NCBI RefSeq assembly: GCF_030209835.1
Contig: NZ_JARVRF010000064.1
Coordinates: forward strand, 62,001 to 126,000
Reading direction: 5' to 3'
Origin: Arthrobacter sp. efr-133-R2A-120
GTDB taxonomy: Bacteria; Actinomycetota; Actinomycetes; Actinomycetales; Micrococcaceae
DNA: 64,000 bases
Below, piece after piece: positions 1 through 9,085 of the stretch; position 1 is the first letter of the stretch; every line of letters starts with the position of its first letter. A program made the translations under genes and the position numbers. Under the pieces are notes generated by a model that had not been told where the DNA came from, made no database searches, and saw only the letters and a list, made by a program, of their open reading frames with translations.

Positions 1-796
1 GGTCCTCGATGCGAAGGGCGCCAAGATCGTCGTAGCTTCGCCGCAGCGTCCGTTCGATGGAGTGGTTGCCCATATGGAGAACGGGGATCTTGGCCACCCA
101 TTCCTGTCTGCGGCGGTCGCTGCGTGAGAGTTCGCCGACGGCGGGATGAACCACAGTTGCCGCCGGCACCATTCCGTCATGCACTGGCGCGACGGTGAGC
201 ACCGTTTTCCATTGGCCACGTGGCGGAATCGTGGTGCGATACGTCAGCGCATCCGGGGCGACATCCGCACCTTCGGACTTGATGACGACGGCCTTGCGGA
301 TGTCCTGCCAACTTGCACGGATGGTGAGTTCATGTTCGCCCAGCTCGCGTGATTCGCTCCATTGGCGCTGGATCCGGGCTTCCTTCACCTCGAACACGTC
401 CGCGAAATCGGAACCTACGCTGAACGAGATCGAGCATTCTGCTGGCTCCATGGAGTGGTTGTGCACCGTGACATGCTCCAGGATTCCAACGCCGACTTCA
501 CGAATGCGCTCCACGATGAGCGGACTGTCCCCATATCCTTCCGACCGGACAACACGGCCTGCAAAAACGGCCCGGTAAGGCTCCTTGGTCTGGGCTGCCA
601 GGGGCTCCAATTGTTGGCCGTTGATGGTCAGGTACCAACGCGACAGGATGCGGGTGTCCTGGACGAACACCCCGTGCGGTGAATCCGGATGGATGTCCCC
701 GTTGGGCAACGAGATGCAGAACGACGTACCTTCCACGAGGGTTACCGTCCCGGCGCCGAGCGGGCCGGCGGCCGTGTCAGCATTCCATCCAGCCAT
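1..796 (-). CDS. Glycogen debranching enzyme-like protein, N-terminal part (runs off the window)
   Basis: An open frame runs leftward from the ATG at 796 to base 1 with no stop, giving about 265 residues. The beginning (MAGWNADTAAGPLGAGTVTL, then a segment with GVFVQDTRILSRW) and the end (IERTLRRSYDDLGALRIED) match the N-terminal beta-sandwich of bacterial amylo-alpha-1,6-glucosidase-type proteins, which is followed by an (alpha/alpha)6 catalytic barrel. The barrel would lie outside the window, so catalytic residues cannot be checked. The role is probably hydrolysis of alpha-glucosidic linkages in glycogen or related glucans in the cytoplasm. The gene is divergent from the small cupin gene at 1053. 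The family call comes from the N-terminal domain only. Confidence 0.75.
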   Translation of the reverse strand, partial: MAGWNADTAAGPLGAGTVTLVEGTSFCISLPNGDIHPDSPHGVFVQDTRILSRWYLTINGQQLEPLAAQTKEPYRAVFAGRVVRSEGYGDSPLIVERIREVGVGILEHVTVHNHSMEPAECSISFSVGSDFADVFEVKEARIQRQWSESRELGEHELTIRASWQDIRKAVVIKSEGADVAPDALTYRTTIPPRGQWKTVLTVAPVHDGMVPAATVVHPAVGELSRSDRRRQEWVAKIPVLHMGNHSIERTLRRSYDDLGALRIED

Positions 797-967
797 TGTT
801 GGCTCCTTCAAGAACCCCGTGTCAGGCAGCCCCGGCCTTTCGCCTGGCGCTGACCGTCCCTCCTGCATCCTCACACCGACGCTACTCCTGCGCGCGGATG
901 CGGGCCAGAGAGGTCGGGGCAGGCGCCGCGCCTGACCGGGACATTTTCCATCTCAGCCCTATCGTCG

Positions 968-979
968 ATTGTTGACAAT
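968..979. promoter_or_regulatory. Inverted repeat ATTGT-TG-ACAAT in a divergent intergenic region
   Basis: The 256-base gap between the debranching-like gene (start 796, minus) and the cupin gene (start 1053, plus) contains one clear dyad, ATTGTTGACAAT. The shape resembles operators of GntR/FCD-type regulators, but no such regulator is encoded nearby. It lies about 75 bases before the cupin start, where a promoter or operator is expected. Nothing else in the gap was recognised apart from a ribosome binding site (AGAAGGAG) just before 1053. Confidence 0.35.
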
Positions 980-1052
980 TGCTAAGGTTAAGTTTGTGCT
1001 CTTCCGAAGACGGTAGGCACTTTCGAAGGGCGCAGTCCCAGAAGGAGTAACA

Positions 1053-1406
1053 ATGGTCAAGGCCACTATCATGAGCGATGCAAACACAACGAACCCGGGC
1101 GAGCACAGCCCCAAGGCAACGTCCAGCACCCCGGGGCAGACGGAGGTGTCGTTGCGTCTTTGGGCCCGCGAAGGGCTGAAGACGGGCATCTGGGAAGTCA
1201 CTCCGGGAACGTTCGCGAGCACCCGGCCGGGCTATGACGAGATCTGCCAGATCCTGAGCGGCACAGCGACCATCACGGAAGAAGACGGAAGCAATTTCGA
1301 AGTCGGTCCGGGTTCCCTGTTCGTCACGCCTGCAGGGTGGCGGGGTACCTGGGAGATCCACGAGACCCTCCGGAAGATGTGGGTTGTGATTGACCTTCCC
1401 GCCTAA
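1053..1406 (+). CDS. Small cupin-domain protein (EutQ / ureidoglycine-aminohydrolase-like cupin)
   Basis: This 117-residue protein has a short charged N-terminus followed by one small beta-barrel cupin. LRLWAREGLKTGIWEVTPG, a Glu-containing DEICQILSGTATITEEDG segment and GPGSLFVTPAGWRGTWEI are typical of the cupin_3 group. Such proteins bind small ligands or a metal, and their substrates are rarely known. The ATG at 1053 follows AGAAGGAG with good spacing. The gene seems monocistronic because a strong stem-loop follows at 1434. It could be a binding protein or an enzyme; the sequence does not decide. Confidence 0.8.
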   Translation: MVKATIMSDANTTNPGEHSPKATSSTPGQTEVSLRLWAREGLKTGIWEVTPGTFASTRPGYDEICQILSGTATITEEDGSNFEVGPGSLFVTPAGWRGTWEIHETLRKMWVVIDLPA

Positions 1407-1433
1407 GTAGCCGCGGCCTGGTCGACCGGAAAA

Positions 1434-1469
1434 GCGCCCCCGGGACAGGAGCAACTGTTCCGGGGGCGC
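1434..1469. terminator. Stem-loop terminator after the cupin gene
   Basis: GCGCCCCCGGGACA at 1434-1447 pairs with TGTTCCGGGGGCGC at 1456-1469, with one wobble and an 8-base loop. There is no long T run after it, which is common for GC-rich actinobacterial terminators. Confidence 0.7.
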
Positions 1470-1571
1470 CGGCGGGCGGCGCCCCATCCCATCAAATCCT
1501 TTGCCAACATGACTTGGTTTCATCGCCATTTGTTCGCGAAATCGTCAACTGTAGACAACAGGATGAACGTC

Positions 1572-2741
1572 ATGAACTCTCACCTCACTGCCTCCGCGAT
1601 CGCCTACACCATCCCTCCGCTTTGGCAAATGCTGTCCCTATTTGGCTACTTCGTCGGCCTGTTCGCGGCCATCGGCACCACCGTGACGTATGCGGCAGTG
1701 GTACGCCCGGCACTTCGAATACCAGGCAACGAGGGCGGCGATGTCGAGACCCTGCGTCGCCGGACTGCGACCTTCCTTGCGTGGGCCGGGGTCCTCCTGG
1801 CCGTCACCGCCTACTTCCAGCTCGCGGCCTTCGCGGCCCAGTCGGGGAAGGGGGCGCCGTACGGCGATGCCCTGGAACCCGGACAGATATGGGCCTTCAT
1901 GAGTGCGCCGGCGAAGCCGGGCAACTGGGTTTCGGAAGGCGCGCTCTTCCTGGTGCAGAGCCTCATTATCGTCCTGACCTCCGCCCTGCTGATCGCCCTC
2001 TTCAGCCCACGCGCACGGCGCCGGCTGGACAGGCTGGCGCTGACGGCGCTGCCCCTTGCCCTGGCGGCGACGCTGATCAGGCTCGTACCGCCGGCCCCCT
2101 TCGCGACCACAGAGGCTCTGCTCACCAAGGTCTTCCTGCAAACCCACATTGTCAGTGGCGGCATTTGGCTCGGCGGTCTGGCCCTGCTCGTCGTCCTTGC
2201 TGGCACCCGTCGCAGTCTGAGCGATCGCGCCGGCCTGCTGTGGGCGGACATGTGGCGGCGTTTCGGCTTTGTCGCACTGACAAGCGTCGGAGCGGTACTG
2301 ATCTCGGGCCTGTGGCTGACCTGGCAGCACATCGGCAGCATCCCGCAGCTGTGGACCACGACCAATGGACTGATCCTGCTGGTCAAGATCATTCTGGTAT
2401 TGGGCATGATCACTGCCGGCGCCGTGAACTCGTTCTGGCTGATGCCACGCATCGCCCTGGCCCGTCACGCCGACCCGGCCGCCTCCCTCGTACACCTGAC
2501 CCTTGGTCACTTCCCGAAGGTCGTCTGGACCGAGGTCGCCCTCGGTGTAGGCGTACTGACAGCCATTACCTTCTTCAACGGGTCGGCCCGCGTCGAGGCG
2601 ACGGGCCAAGGCGCCCCGCCGGTTGACGCAGGCCTCATCACCGCCGGCGTTGTCCTCTCCCTCACGCTGGCGGCTTCCCTCTACGCCTCTGCGAAGGCCT
2701 CGGATGCCCTGGCCCGACACCAGATCGCCGCCCATGCGTAG
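1572..2741 (+). CDS. CopD-family multi-spanning membrane protein
   Basis: The protein is about 389 residues and consists mostly of hydrophobic helices, about eight or nine by eye. The segments around TKVFLQTHIVSGGIWLGGLALL and the HxxGGxxW pattern in the middle are typical of the copper-resistance CopD / YcnJ domain, which is thought to move copper across the membrane. The N-terminal extracellular CopC domain found in some relatives is missing. ATG at 1572 is chosen because AGGA lies 8 bases upstream; ATG at 1563 is an alternative. It is convergent with the LacI-type gene at 2770. Copper transport is inferred from the family; no metal-binding Met/Cys cluster was seen. Confidence 0.7.
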   Translation: MNSHLTASAIAYTIPPLWQMLSLFGYFVGLFAAIGTTVTYAAVVRPALRIPGNEGGDVETLRRRTATFLAWAGVLLAVTAYFQLAAFAAQSGKGAPYGDALEPGQIWAFMSAPAKPGNWVSEGALFLVQSLIIVLTSALLIALFSPRARRRLDRLALTALPLALAATLIRLVPPAPFATTEALLTKVFLQTHIVSGGIWLGGLALLVVLAGTRRSLSDRAGLLWADMWRRFGFVALTSVGAVLISGLWLTWQHIGSIPQLWTTTNGLILLVKIILVLGMITAGAVNSFWLMPRIALARHADPAASLVHLTLGHFPKVVWTEVALGVGVLTAITFFNGSARVEATGQGAPPVDAGLITAGVVLSLTLAASLYASAKASDALARHQIAAHA

Positions 2742-2769
2742 CGGTGCCGCGGCGGGTAAGACCCGTCAG

Positions 2770-3837
2770 TTACGTGTCCGCCTGAGCTCGGGGGAAGCTG
2801 GTCGAACCCCGTGTGATGAGCCTCGTTGCGAGCTCAACCCTGGGCCCCTCCGTGGTTGCGTCGATGCCTTCTTTCTGATTCGTTAGGCGCAGGAGCATGC
2901 GGAAGGCGGTCGCTCCCATTTCCTGAATAGGCTGCCTCACAGTGGTCAGTTGTGGTGTCGCCCAAGTTGCTTCGGGAATGTCGTCGAATCCGACGACGCT
3001 GACGTCCCCGGGGATGTTGAGCCCGAGGTAGCGCACGGCGTCGTAGACGCCGAGAGCCATCAGGTCCGACGCTGCGAAGATGGCCGTGGGCCTGTCCTCG
3101 CGGCTCAGGACGTCGACGGCGAAGTCGCGGGCCTCGTCGCGGTTCCAATCGGCGGCACCGACCAACCGAGGCTCGACGTGCAGGTCCGTGGCCGACAGGG
3201 CAGAGCGAAAACCGTCGAGGCGCGCTCGACTGTAGAGGTGGTTCTTCACTCCTCCGATGAGGGCGAAATGCTTGTGCCCGAGGCTCAGTAGGTGCTCCGC
3301 CGCAATCCGTCCACCTTCCCAGTTCGCCACGCCCACGCTTGCGGTACTACGCGGAGCAGGGCTCATCGGATCGACGAGGACCACGGGTATGCCAGCCGTA
3401 TCGAGTGCACTCAGCTGTGTCGACGTGGGATCGACCAGGACGACGATGGCTCCGGTTGACGGGCGGCGCAGGAGCCGGCTCACCCAGTCGCGGCCCGCGC
3501 GGGCGATCGTGAGGACCACGTCGCAGTCCGCGACCGCCGCGGCTTCTTCTACGCCAGTGAGAATGCTGTTGGCCCATGAGCCTTCGATGTTGCTCACCAC
3601 GAGGTCGACGAGGCGAGGCGTGGTCGCGAGCGAGCGACCCACCGGGCGGGGTCCCTTGGCCTTCGCGTAGCCCATCTCCTGTGCGATCCGGACCACGCGC
3701 TCACGCGTTGCGAAGGAGACGTCTGTCGCTCCGCGGAGAACCTTTGACACCGTCGGTGTACTGAGGCCGGCCGCGGCTGCTACATCGGCCAAGGTCGGTT
3801 TCTTGCCACCTGCTGCTGGACTGCTATTTTTGCGCAA
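2770..3837 (-). CDS. LacI-family transcriptional regulator
   Basis: The protein is about 355 residues. It begins with a LacI helix-turn-helix (PTLADVAAAAGLSTPTVSKVL, with the hinge region following) and continues into a periplasmic-binding-protein-like effector domain (DLVVSNIEGSWANSILTGVEEAA to VVGFDDIPEATWATPQLTTVRQP). TTG at 3837 is preferred because AAAGGA lies about 8 bases upstream; the open frame extends to 4143 but without LacI similarity. It is divergent from the sugar importer at 3959, and the gap has three TTGCGCAA-like palindromes. It most likely represses the importer operon until a sugar binds. One palindrome overlaps its own start codon, suggesting autoregulation. Confidence 0.92.
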   Translation of the reverse strand: MRKNSSPAAGGKKPTLADVAAAAGLSTPTVSKVLRGATDVSFATRERVVRIAQEMGYAKAKGPRPVGRSLATTPRLVDLVVSNIEGSWANSILTGVEEAAAVADCDVVLTIARAGRDWVSRLLRRPSTGAIVVLVDPTSTQLSALDTAGIPVVLVDPMSPAPRSTASVGVANWEGGRIAAEHLLSLGHKHFALIGGVKNHLYSRARLDGFRSALSATDLHVEPRLVGAADWNRDEARDFAVDVLSREDRPTAIFAASDLMALGVYDAVRYLGLNIPGDVSVVGFDDIPEATWATPQLTTVRQPIQEMGATAFRMLLRLTNQKEGIDATTEGPRVELATRLITRGSTSFPRAQADT

Positions 3838-3912
3838 AAAAGTTTTCCTTTGATCTCCAAATTGCGATATGTATACTCTCTCTGCGCAAAAGGATATTTG
3901 AAAATTGCGCAA
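3830..3912. promoter_or_regulatory. Three LacI-type operators between the regulator and the importer
   Basis: TTGCGCAA occurs at 3830-3837 and 3905-3912, and CTGCGCAA at 3882-3889. These are CpG-centred palindromes of the kind LacI-family proteins bind. The first covers the TTG start of the regulator. The last lies about 47 bases before the importer start. Start-to-start spacings are 52 and 23 bases. A partial copy (ATTGCGAT) is at 3861. The surrounding sequence is AT-rich compared with the window, consistent with divergent promoters. Confidence 0.75.
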
Positions 3913-3958
3913 CTTTTCAATAGTCGATGACCCGGTGGCGGGTCGAGGAGGAAAGTCG

Positions 3959-5269
3959 ATGGAGACTTCACGTTTTACTACATCGAGGCGGGGCTTCTTG
4001 GGCCTTGTCGGAACCAGTGCGGCCGTCGCCGCTCTTGCGGCCTGCTCGACTGGGGGCGGTGGCGGTGGGGCAAGTAGCAGTTTGAAGTTCTGGAACATGC
4101 CCTGGGGTACTCCCGCGTTCAACACGCTCGACAGCAAGATCACCCTTGGCTACAAGCCGGAGTCGGGGCTTCCTGGGGCGACTTATCAAGCAATCCAGTG
4201 GGCAAACTTCAACCAGACTTTCTCGTCTGCCCTCGCATCGAAGACCGGGCCCGCCATCTCCTCGGGAGGCGGAACACAGGCATTTCAGTTCGCCAAACAA
4301 GGCTTTATCGCTCCCGCGGACGGCCTCATCGATAGCTGGAAATCCAATGGCATCTACGATGACTTCCTTCCTGGAGTCCTCGACACGATGAAGACCGACG
4401 CCGGATACGTCGCCGTTCCGTACAACCTTGACATGCGGGTGAACTGGTACAACAAGGAGCTACTCGAAAAGGCGGGCGCGACTCCTCCCACTGACTGGCA
4501 GTCCTACCTCGACGCGGCGGCCGCTCTGAAGAAGATCGACGTGTACGGGTTCGCGGCCAACGGCAACGCCAGTGGCGGCAACGCTTTCCAGATGATCGTG
4601 GGCCTGATGATCAACAACGGTGGCGGCATCTTTGACGAGGAGCACAAGCCGAATCTGGTGACTGCCGCGAACATCGAAGCGCTCGAGTTCGTGCGCGAGA
4701 ACATCAGCAAGGGCTACATGGACCCTGCCGCCATCAGCTACACGGCGACGAACGCGAACTCGCAGTGGAAGGCCGAGAAGTTCGGCATGGGCTTCGACGT
4801 CCCCAACCTCGCGGCCAACGTCGGTGGAGCGTCCGCATCGCAGTTGGTCGTCGGTGATCCGCTCACCAGCGCCAGCGGCAAAAAGGGCGCCCTGTATTTC
4901 CCGAACAACATCATGATGTACAAGAACACCCCCAGCCAGAAGGGCTCGGAGGCGTTCATGACCTATTACTACCAGAACATGAAGGCCCTTTGGACCCAGA
5001 ACACCGGCATCGGCCTCCCGGTTTTGAAATCAATCGCGGCGACCCCGGAATTCCAGTCGGACCCAAACGCAGTCAAGATCGTCAAGATGTGGCAGCCTGT
5101 CGCCAAGACCTGGGCAGCGCCCGGCGGAACCGCCCTTTTCTCGAACATTTCTTACGTAGACAGCACACCCGCTATCTCCGACTTCGGCCAGAACGTGCTC
5201 TCAGGTAAGTCTTCGAAGGACGCCCTGACGACATTCCAGGCCACGTTGACGTCGCTCATCAAGGACTGA
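3959..5269 (+). CDS. Sugar ABC transporter substrate-binding lipoprotein (Tat-type signal)
   Basis: The protein is 436 residues. The N-terminus carries a twin-arginine motif (SRRGFLG, Arg10-Arg11) followed by a hydrophobic stretch and a lipobox ending in LAAC (Cys29), so it is probably exported folded and anchored to the outer membrane leaflet. The mature part is a family 1 extracellular solute-binding protein for oligosaccharides or sugars (LKFWNMPWG near the start, VAVPYNLDMRVNWYNKELLEKAG in the middle). ATG at 3959 follows GGAGGAAAG. It is the first gene of an operon with two permeases, a ThuA-like protein and an oxidoreductase, opposite a LacI regulator. The exact sugar is unknown. Confidence 0.9.
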   Translation: METSRFTTSRRGFLGLVGTSAAVAALAACSTGGGGGGASSSLKFWNMPWGTPAFNTLDSKITLGYKPESGLPGATYQAIQWANFNQTFSSALASKTGPAISSGGGTQAFQFAKQGFIAPADGLIDSWKSNGIYDDFLPGVLDTMKTDAGYVAVPYNLDMRVNWYNKELLEKAGATPPTDWQSYLDAAAALKKIDVYGFAANGNASGGNAFQMIVGLMINNGGGIFDEEHKPNLVTAANIEALEFVRENISKGYMDPAAISYTATNANSQWKAEKFGMGFDVPNLAANVGGASASQLVVGDPLTSASGKKGALYFPNNIMMYKNTPSQKGSEAFMTYYYQNMKALWTQNTGIGLPVLKSIAATPEFQSDPNAVKIVKMWQPVAKTWAAPGGTALFSNISYVDSTPAISDFGQNVLSGKSSKDALTTFQATLTSLIKD

Positions 5270-5272
5270 TCC

Positions 5273-6247
5273 ATGACATCCACGAGCATCGCCGAGAGCG
5301 TCAAACGTGCACGCCGTGGGGTCGGGCCGGCCGGGGCGGGACGGAAGCCCGGTCCGGCGCCCGCCGGTCGGGCCAGGAAACGGTTTACACCGCGTACCTG
5401 GACGCTCATAGCATTCGCAGCGCCGTCCCTCATCCTCCTCCTGCTCCTCAACGTCTACCCGCTCGTCTATGCCTTGATTCAAGCGCTCCATGACGGCACC
5501 CTTCTCGAAACCGGCCCCTTCGTCGGATTGAAGAATTTCGGCGACGTACTCGCCCTGCCCTCGTTCTGGTCGGCGACGTCCTTCACCGTCGTCTTCACGG
5601 TCGTTGGCGTGTTCGGCTCGTGGCTCGTCGGGCTCGCGCTGAGCCTGCTGCTTCGCACCCACATCCCGGCCGGCGGACTGTTCAAGGTACTGCTTCTCCT
5701 GCCGTGGATCGTTCCCACGGTCGTCTCCGCGACGTCGTGGAACTGGCTGGTGGCAACACCTCAGAGCCCGTTTCCAGTGATCGCGGAGCATCTAGGCTTC
5801 GGAAACGTGCTCTTCCTGGCCGACCCGATGCTCGCGCAGGTCGTCGTCTGCCTTTTCAAAGTGTGGATTTCGTTCCCGTTCATGATGATGATGATGTCCT
5901 CGGCTCTCGCCTCGGTTGACACAAACGTCTACGAGGCCGCGAAGGTCGACGGTGCGACAGGGTGGCAGTCGTTCCGGCTCATAACCCTTCCGCTGATTGC
6001 GCGCACGACGTTCGTGTCGTGGATTCTGATGACGATCTTCTGCGTGAACGACTTCCCGACGATCTTCCTGCTCACCGGCGGGGGCCCGGCACATGCGACG
6101 ACGTCGCTGGTCCTGCTCGCCTACCTCACCGTCTTCCAGAACTTCCAGACCGGGCCCGGCGTCGCCATCGCGTTCTTGATGACGTTCGTCCTCGTGGTGA
6201 TCTCGGTCGTTCTTTACCGCCAGATCCGAAAGGTCAACGTCGAATGA
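5273..6247 (+). CDS. Sugar ABC transporter permease (MalF type)
   Basis: The protein is 324 residues. After a basic, Gly/Pro-rich cytoplasmic N-terminus of about 40 residues come six predicted membrane helices. The EAA loop (YEAAKVDGATGWQSFRLITLPL) contacts the ATPase. This is the binding-protein-dependent inner membrane component paired with the permease at 6244. It starts four bases after the binding protein stops and overlaps the next gene by ATGA. Confidence 0.9.
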   Translation: MTSTSIAESVKRARRGVGPAGAGRKPGPAPAGRARKRFTPRTWTLIAFAAPSLILLLLLNVYPLVYALIQALHDGTLLETGPFVGLKNFGDVLALPSFWSATSFTVVFTVVGVFGSWLVGLALSLLLRTHIPAGGLFKVLLLLPWIVPTVVSATSWNWLVATPQSPFPVIAEHLGFGNVLFLADPMLAQVVVCLFKVWISFPFMMMMMSSALASVDTNVYEAAKVDGATGWQSFRLITLPLIARTTFVSWILMTIFCVNDFPTIFLLTGGGPAHATTSLVLLAYLTVFQNFQTGPGVAIAFLMTFVLVVISVVLYRQIRKVNVE

Positions 6248-7140
6248 TAACGACCAGTGCTCCCCAAGAAGAAGTCCGAACGGGACCCACGGACAGGGCC
6301 GGAACTCCGGCCGACCGCCAGACCTTACAGGACATCCGTGAGAGAGGCAAGTGGCCCCGCTTCGTCTTGATCCTGCTCATGACCGCCGTCGTCCTGGTCC
6401 CGATCGTCGCCGTCTTCGGACTGTCGCTGACACCGTCACTCGGCTCGAACGCAGAAGGTCTCACCTTCGAGAACTTCGGGAACATCTTCACGCAGACGGC
6501 CGTCCTGACCTGGCTCGGCAACAGCCTTGTCATCACCGCCTGTACCGTCGTTGTCGCCGTCGCGGTCGCGGCTCCCGCCGGTTACGTTCTGTCCAGGGCC
6601 CGCAACCGGCTCGTGTCGGGATATTCGCTCATCCTGTTCGTCGTGCAGTCCCTGCCCGTCGTCACCTCGGCGATCCCGCTCTTCATCTTGTTCGCGAACC
6701 TTGGGTTGGTCGACAGCCTCTTTGGCGTCGTGATCATCTACGTCGGTGCCACGATGTCGGTCGCCATCTGGATGATGGCCGCCTACTACGACTCCATCCC
6801 CATCGCTCTCGAAGAAGCCGCCTGGATAGACGGTGCCTCGATCTTCGGTTCGTTCACCCGCATCGTCCTCCGGAACTCCCTGCCGGGCGTCCTCTCAACC
6901 GCGATCTTCTCGTTCCTCCTGGCCTGGAACGACTACCTCATCGCCGTCGTGTTCCTCCGGTCCGACCCGAATTACACCCTTCCGGTCGGTTTGGAATCCT
7001 TCTTCCAGCAGAACGCCACCAACTGGGGCCTCGTCATGGCGGTCGCCGTCGTGATGATGCTCCCGCCGATTATCCTGTTCGCGTTCCTCAACAAGCACTT
7101 CTCGGTCGGCGGAATCGGCGGGTCGCTTTCCAGCCGCTGA
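6244..7140 (+). CDS. Sugar ABC transporter permease (MalG type)
   Basis: The protein is 298 residues with six membrane helices and a MalG-like EAA loop (LEEAAWIDGASIFGSFTRIVL). The start is the ATG in the ATGATAA overlap with the upstream permease. No ABC ATPase gene follows in the operon; in actinobacteria such importers often share one MsiK-type ATPase encoded elsewhere, which is assumed here. The partner permease is at 5273. Confidence 0.9.
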   Translation: MITTSAPQEEVRTGPTDRAGTPADRQTLQDIRERGKWPRFVLILLMTAVVLVPIVAVFGLSLTPSLGSNAEGLTFENFGNIFTQTAVLTWLGNSLVITACTVVVAVAVAAPAGYVLSRARNRLVSGYSLILFVVQSLPVVTSAIPLFILFANLGLVDSLFGVVIIYVGATMSVAIWMMAAYYDSIPIALEEAAWIDGASIFGSFTRIVLRNSLPGVLSTAIFSFLLAWNDYLIAVVFLRSDPNYTLPVGLESFFQQNATNWGLVMAVAVVMMLPPIILFAFLNKHFSVGGIGGSLSSR

Positions 7141-7193
7141 GCGACGCCCGCAAGAACGCATCAACTATGTCGCATGGCGGCAGCAAGGAAAAC

Positions 7194-7910
7194 ATGAGTA
7201 CCCCTGATCCAGGATTCACGACCAAAACCGCACTCGTCGTGCGCGGCGGTTGGGACGGGCACCAACCCGTCGAGGCCACAAACCTCTTCATCCCGTTCCT
7301 CAAGGCGCGCGGCTACACGGTCCGCGTGGAGGAATCCCCCGCAGTCTATGCTGACAGCTCCTACATGCCCTCGGTCGACCTCATCGTCCAGTCGAACACG
7401 ATGACCTCGATCGAGAAGGAAGAGTTCGAAGGCCTCCGATCAGCCGTCGAAGCGGGAACGGGACTCGCAGGCTGGCATGGCGGCATCGCCGACTCCTATC
7501 GCAACAACTCCGACTATCTGCAGTTGATCGGAGGCCAGTTCGCTGCGCACCCCGGCAAAGCTCCCGAAGAGCTCACCGGCGAGCAGGCTGACAATTATCG
7601 CCCTCACACCATCAACATGACCGAAGCTGCAGCCTCGCACCCCATCACCGAAGGCATCGGCGACTTCGAGCTGACCACTGAGCAGTACTGGGTACTCCAC
7701 GACGACTACAACGACGTGCTCGCGACCACCACCCAAGCCGTCCGGCCCTGGGATCCGTGGAACCGCGAAATCACCTCACCCGCCATCTGGACCAGGCAGT
7801 GGGGCGAGGGCCGCATCTTCGTCTCTACTCCCGGTCACCGTGTCGACATCCTCGAGAACCCGAACGTCAAAACCATCATCGAAAGGGGACTGCTGTGGGC
7901 GTCCCGCTAA
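7194..7910 (+). CDS. ThuA-domain protein
   Basis: The 238-residue protein has the glutamine-amidotransferase-like ThuA fold: ALVVRGGWDGHQPVEATNLF at the N-terminus, a central GLAGWHGGIADSYRNNSDY, and GRIFVSTPGHRVD near the end. ThuA proteins occur with ABC importers and oxidoreductases for disaccharides such as trehalose; their reaction is poorly defined. ATG at 7194 follows AAGGA; an in-frame ATG at 7167 has no ribosome site. It overlaps the next gene by 16 bases, so the two are probably translated together. The pairing suggests work on an oxidised sugar taken up by this importer. Confidence 0.85.
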   Translation: MSTPDPGFTTKTALVVRGGWDGHQPVEATNLFIPFLKARGYTVRVEESPAVYADSSYMPSVDLIVQSNTMTSIEKEEFEGLRSAVEAGTGLAGWHGGIADSYRNNSDYLQLIGGQFAAHPGKAPEELTGEQADNYRPHTINMTEAAASHPITEGIGDFELTTEQYWVLHDDYNDVLATTTQAVRPWDPWNREITSPAIWTRQWGEGRIFVSTPGHRVDILENPNVKTIIERGLLWASR

Positions 7911-8992
7911 CCGTCGGAGTCATCGGCGTCGGAAAGATCAGCGAACAGTACTTCGAAAGCCTCCCGAAGCTGCCCGGTCTCAAGCTCGTCGCTGTCGCAG
8001 ACATCAACGAAGAACGAGCGCACGAGGTCGCGGCCGAGCAGGGCGTCGAAGCCCTGACAGTCGATGAACTCCTTGCCCACGACCGAATCGACTCGATCAT
8101 CAACCTGACCATCCCCGCAGCGCACGTCGAAGTCGGGACGCGGGCGCTCCACGCCGGCAAGCACGTCTTTGCCGAGAAGCCCCTCGCGCTGTCCCCGGAA
8201 GAAGCCCTCCCCATGCTGGAGCTTGCCGACTCTTTGGGACTTCGAGTCGGGAGTGCCCCCGATACGGTCCTCGGCACGGGCGTCCAAACTGCCCTGCAGC
8301 TGCTCAACTCAGGCGCCATCGGCGCACCGGTAGCGGCGCAAGTTCACTGGTCCGCACCCGGACACGAACGCTGGCACCCGTCACCCCTCTTCTACTACCA
8401 ACCCGGCGGCGGCCCACTATTCGATATGGGTCCCTACTACCTGACCAGCCTCGTCATGTTCTTCGGACCCGTCGTCCGCGTATCGGGAGTAGCCACAAGG
8501 TCCGACCGTGCGCGAACCGTCGAGACCGGCCCCCTGGCCGGCACGCCGATTCCCGTCGAGATCGACACCCATGTCAGCGCGATCCTCGAGCACGCGAACG
8601 GGGTGACCACCACGATCACGGTCAGCTTCGAAGTCTGGGCCACCCGGACACCGCTCTTCGAGATCTACGGCACCGATGGCACCATCGCTGTCCCCGACCC
8701 GAACCTGTTCTCCGACCCCGTCGAACTGGTGACCAGGGAAGTACCGGAACGGCGTGAGGTGCCAACCTCTGCTGGTTACGAGGACGCCGGGCGAGGTTAC
8801 GGCCTCGCAGACATGGCCAGAGCGATCGAGACAGACCGCCCACATCGGGCCTCCGGACGGGTAGCGTTCCACGTCCTCGAGGTCATGGATGCCATCACGC
8901 GCGCGAGTCGAGAGCGTCGGGTCATAGAAGTGGACAGCACGGTCGACAGGCCGGCCGTCGTGCCCTTTGGCGCGGCACCCGACACCTGGTAG
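7895..8992 (+). CDS. Gfo/Idh/MocA-family NAD(P)-dependent oxidoreductase
   Basis: The protein is 365 residues. A Rossmann motif begins at once (VGVIGVGKISEQYFESLPKLPG), and FAEKPLALSPEEA contains the EKP motif whose Lys acts in catalysis in this family. The C-terminal half is the usual substrate-binding alpha/beta domain (GGGPLFDMGPYYLTSLVMFFGP, with the conserved Asp and Tyr). GTG at 7895 follows AAAGGGG. It probably oxidises or epimerises the sugar brought in by the importer at 3959, together with the ThuA-like protein it overlaps. The substrate cannot be told from sequence. Confidence 0.9.
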   Translation: MGVPLTVGVIGVGKISEQYFESLPKLPGLKLVAVADINEERAHEVAAEQGVEALTVDELLAHDRIDSIINLTIPAAHVEVGTRALHAGKHVFAEKPLALSPEEALPMLELADSLGLRVGSAPDTVLGTGVQTALQLLNSGAIGAPVAAQVHWSAPGHERWHPSPLFYYQPGGGPLFDMGPYYLTSLVMFFGPVVRVSGVATRSDRARTVETGPLAGTPIPVEIDTHVSAILEHANGVTTTITVSFEVWATRTPLFEIYGTDGTIAVPDPNLFSDPVELVTREVPERREVPTSAGYEDAGRGYGLADMARAIETDRPHRASGRVAFHVLEVMDAITRASRERRVIEVDSTVDRPAVVPFGAAPDTW

Positions 8993-9085
8993 CCGCGCGA
9001 ATCGCGCATGGCGCACCGCGCCCTCTTCCGGCTCATCGTCCGGAAACCTAGCTGAATCTACTCATAGACTTTGGAGAATTTGACC

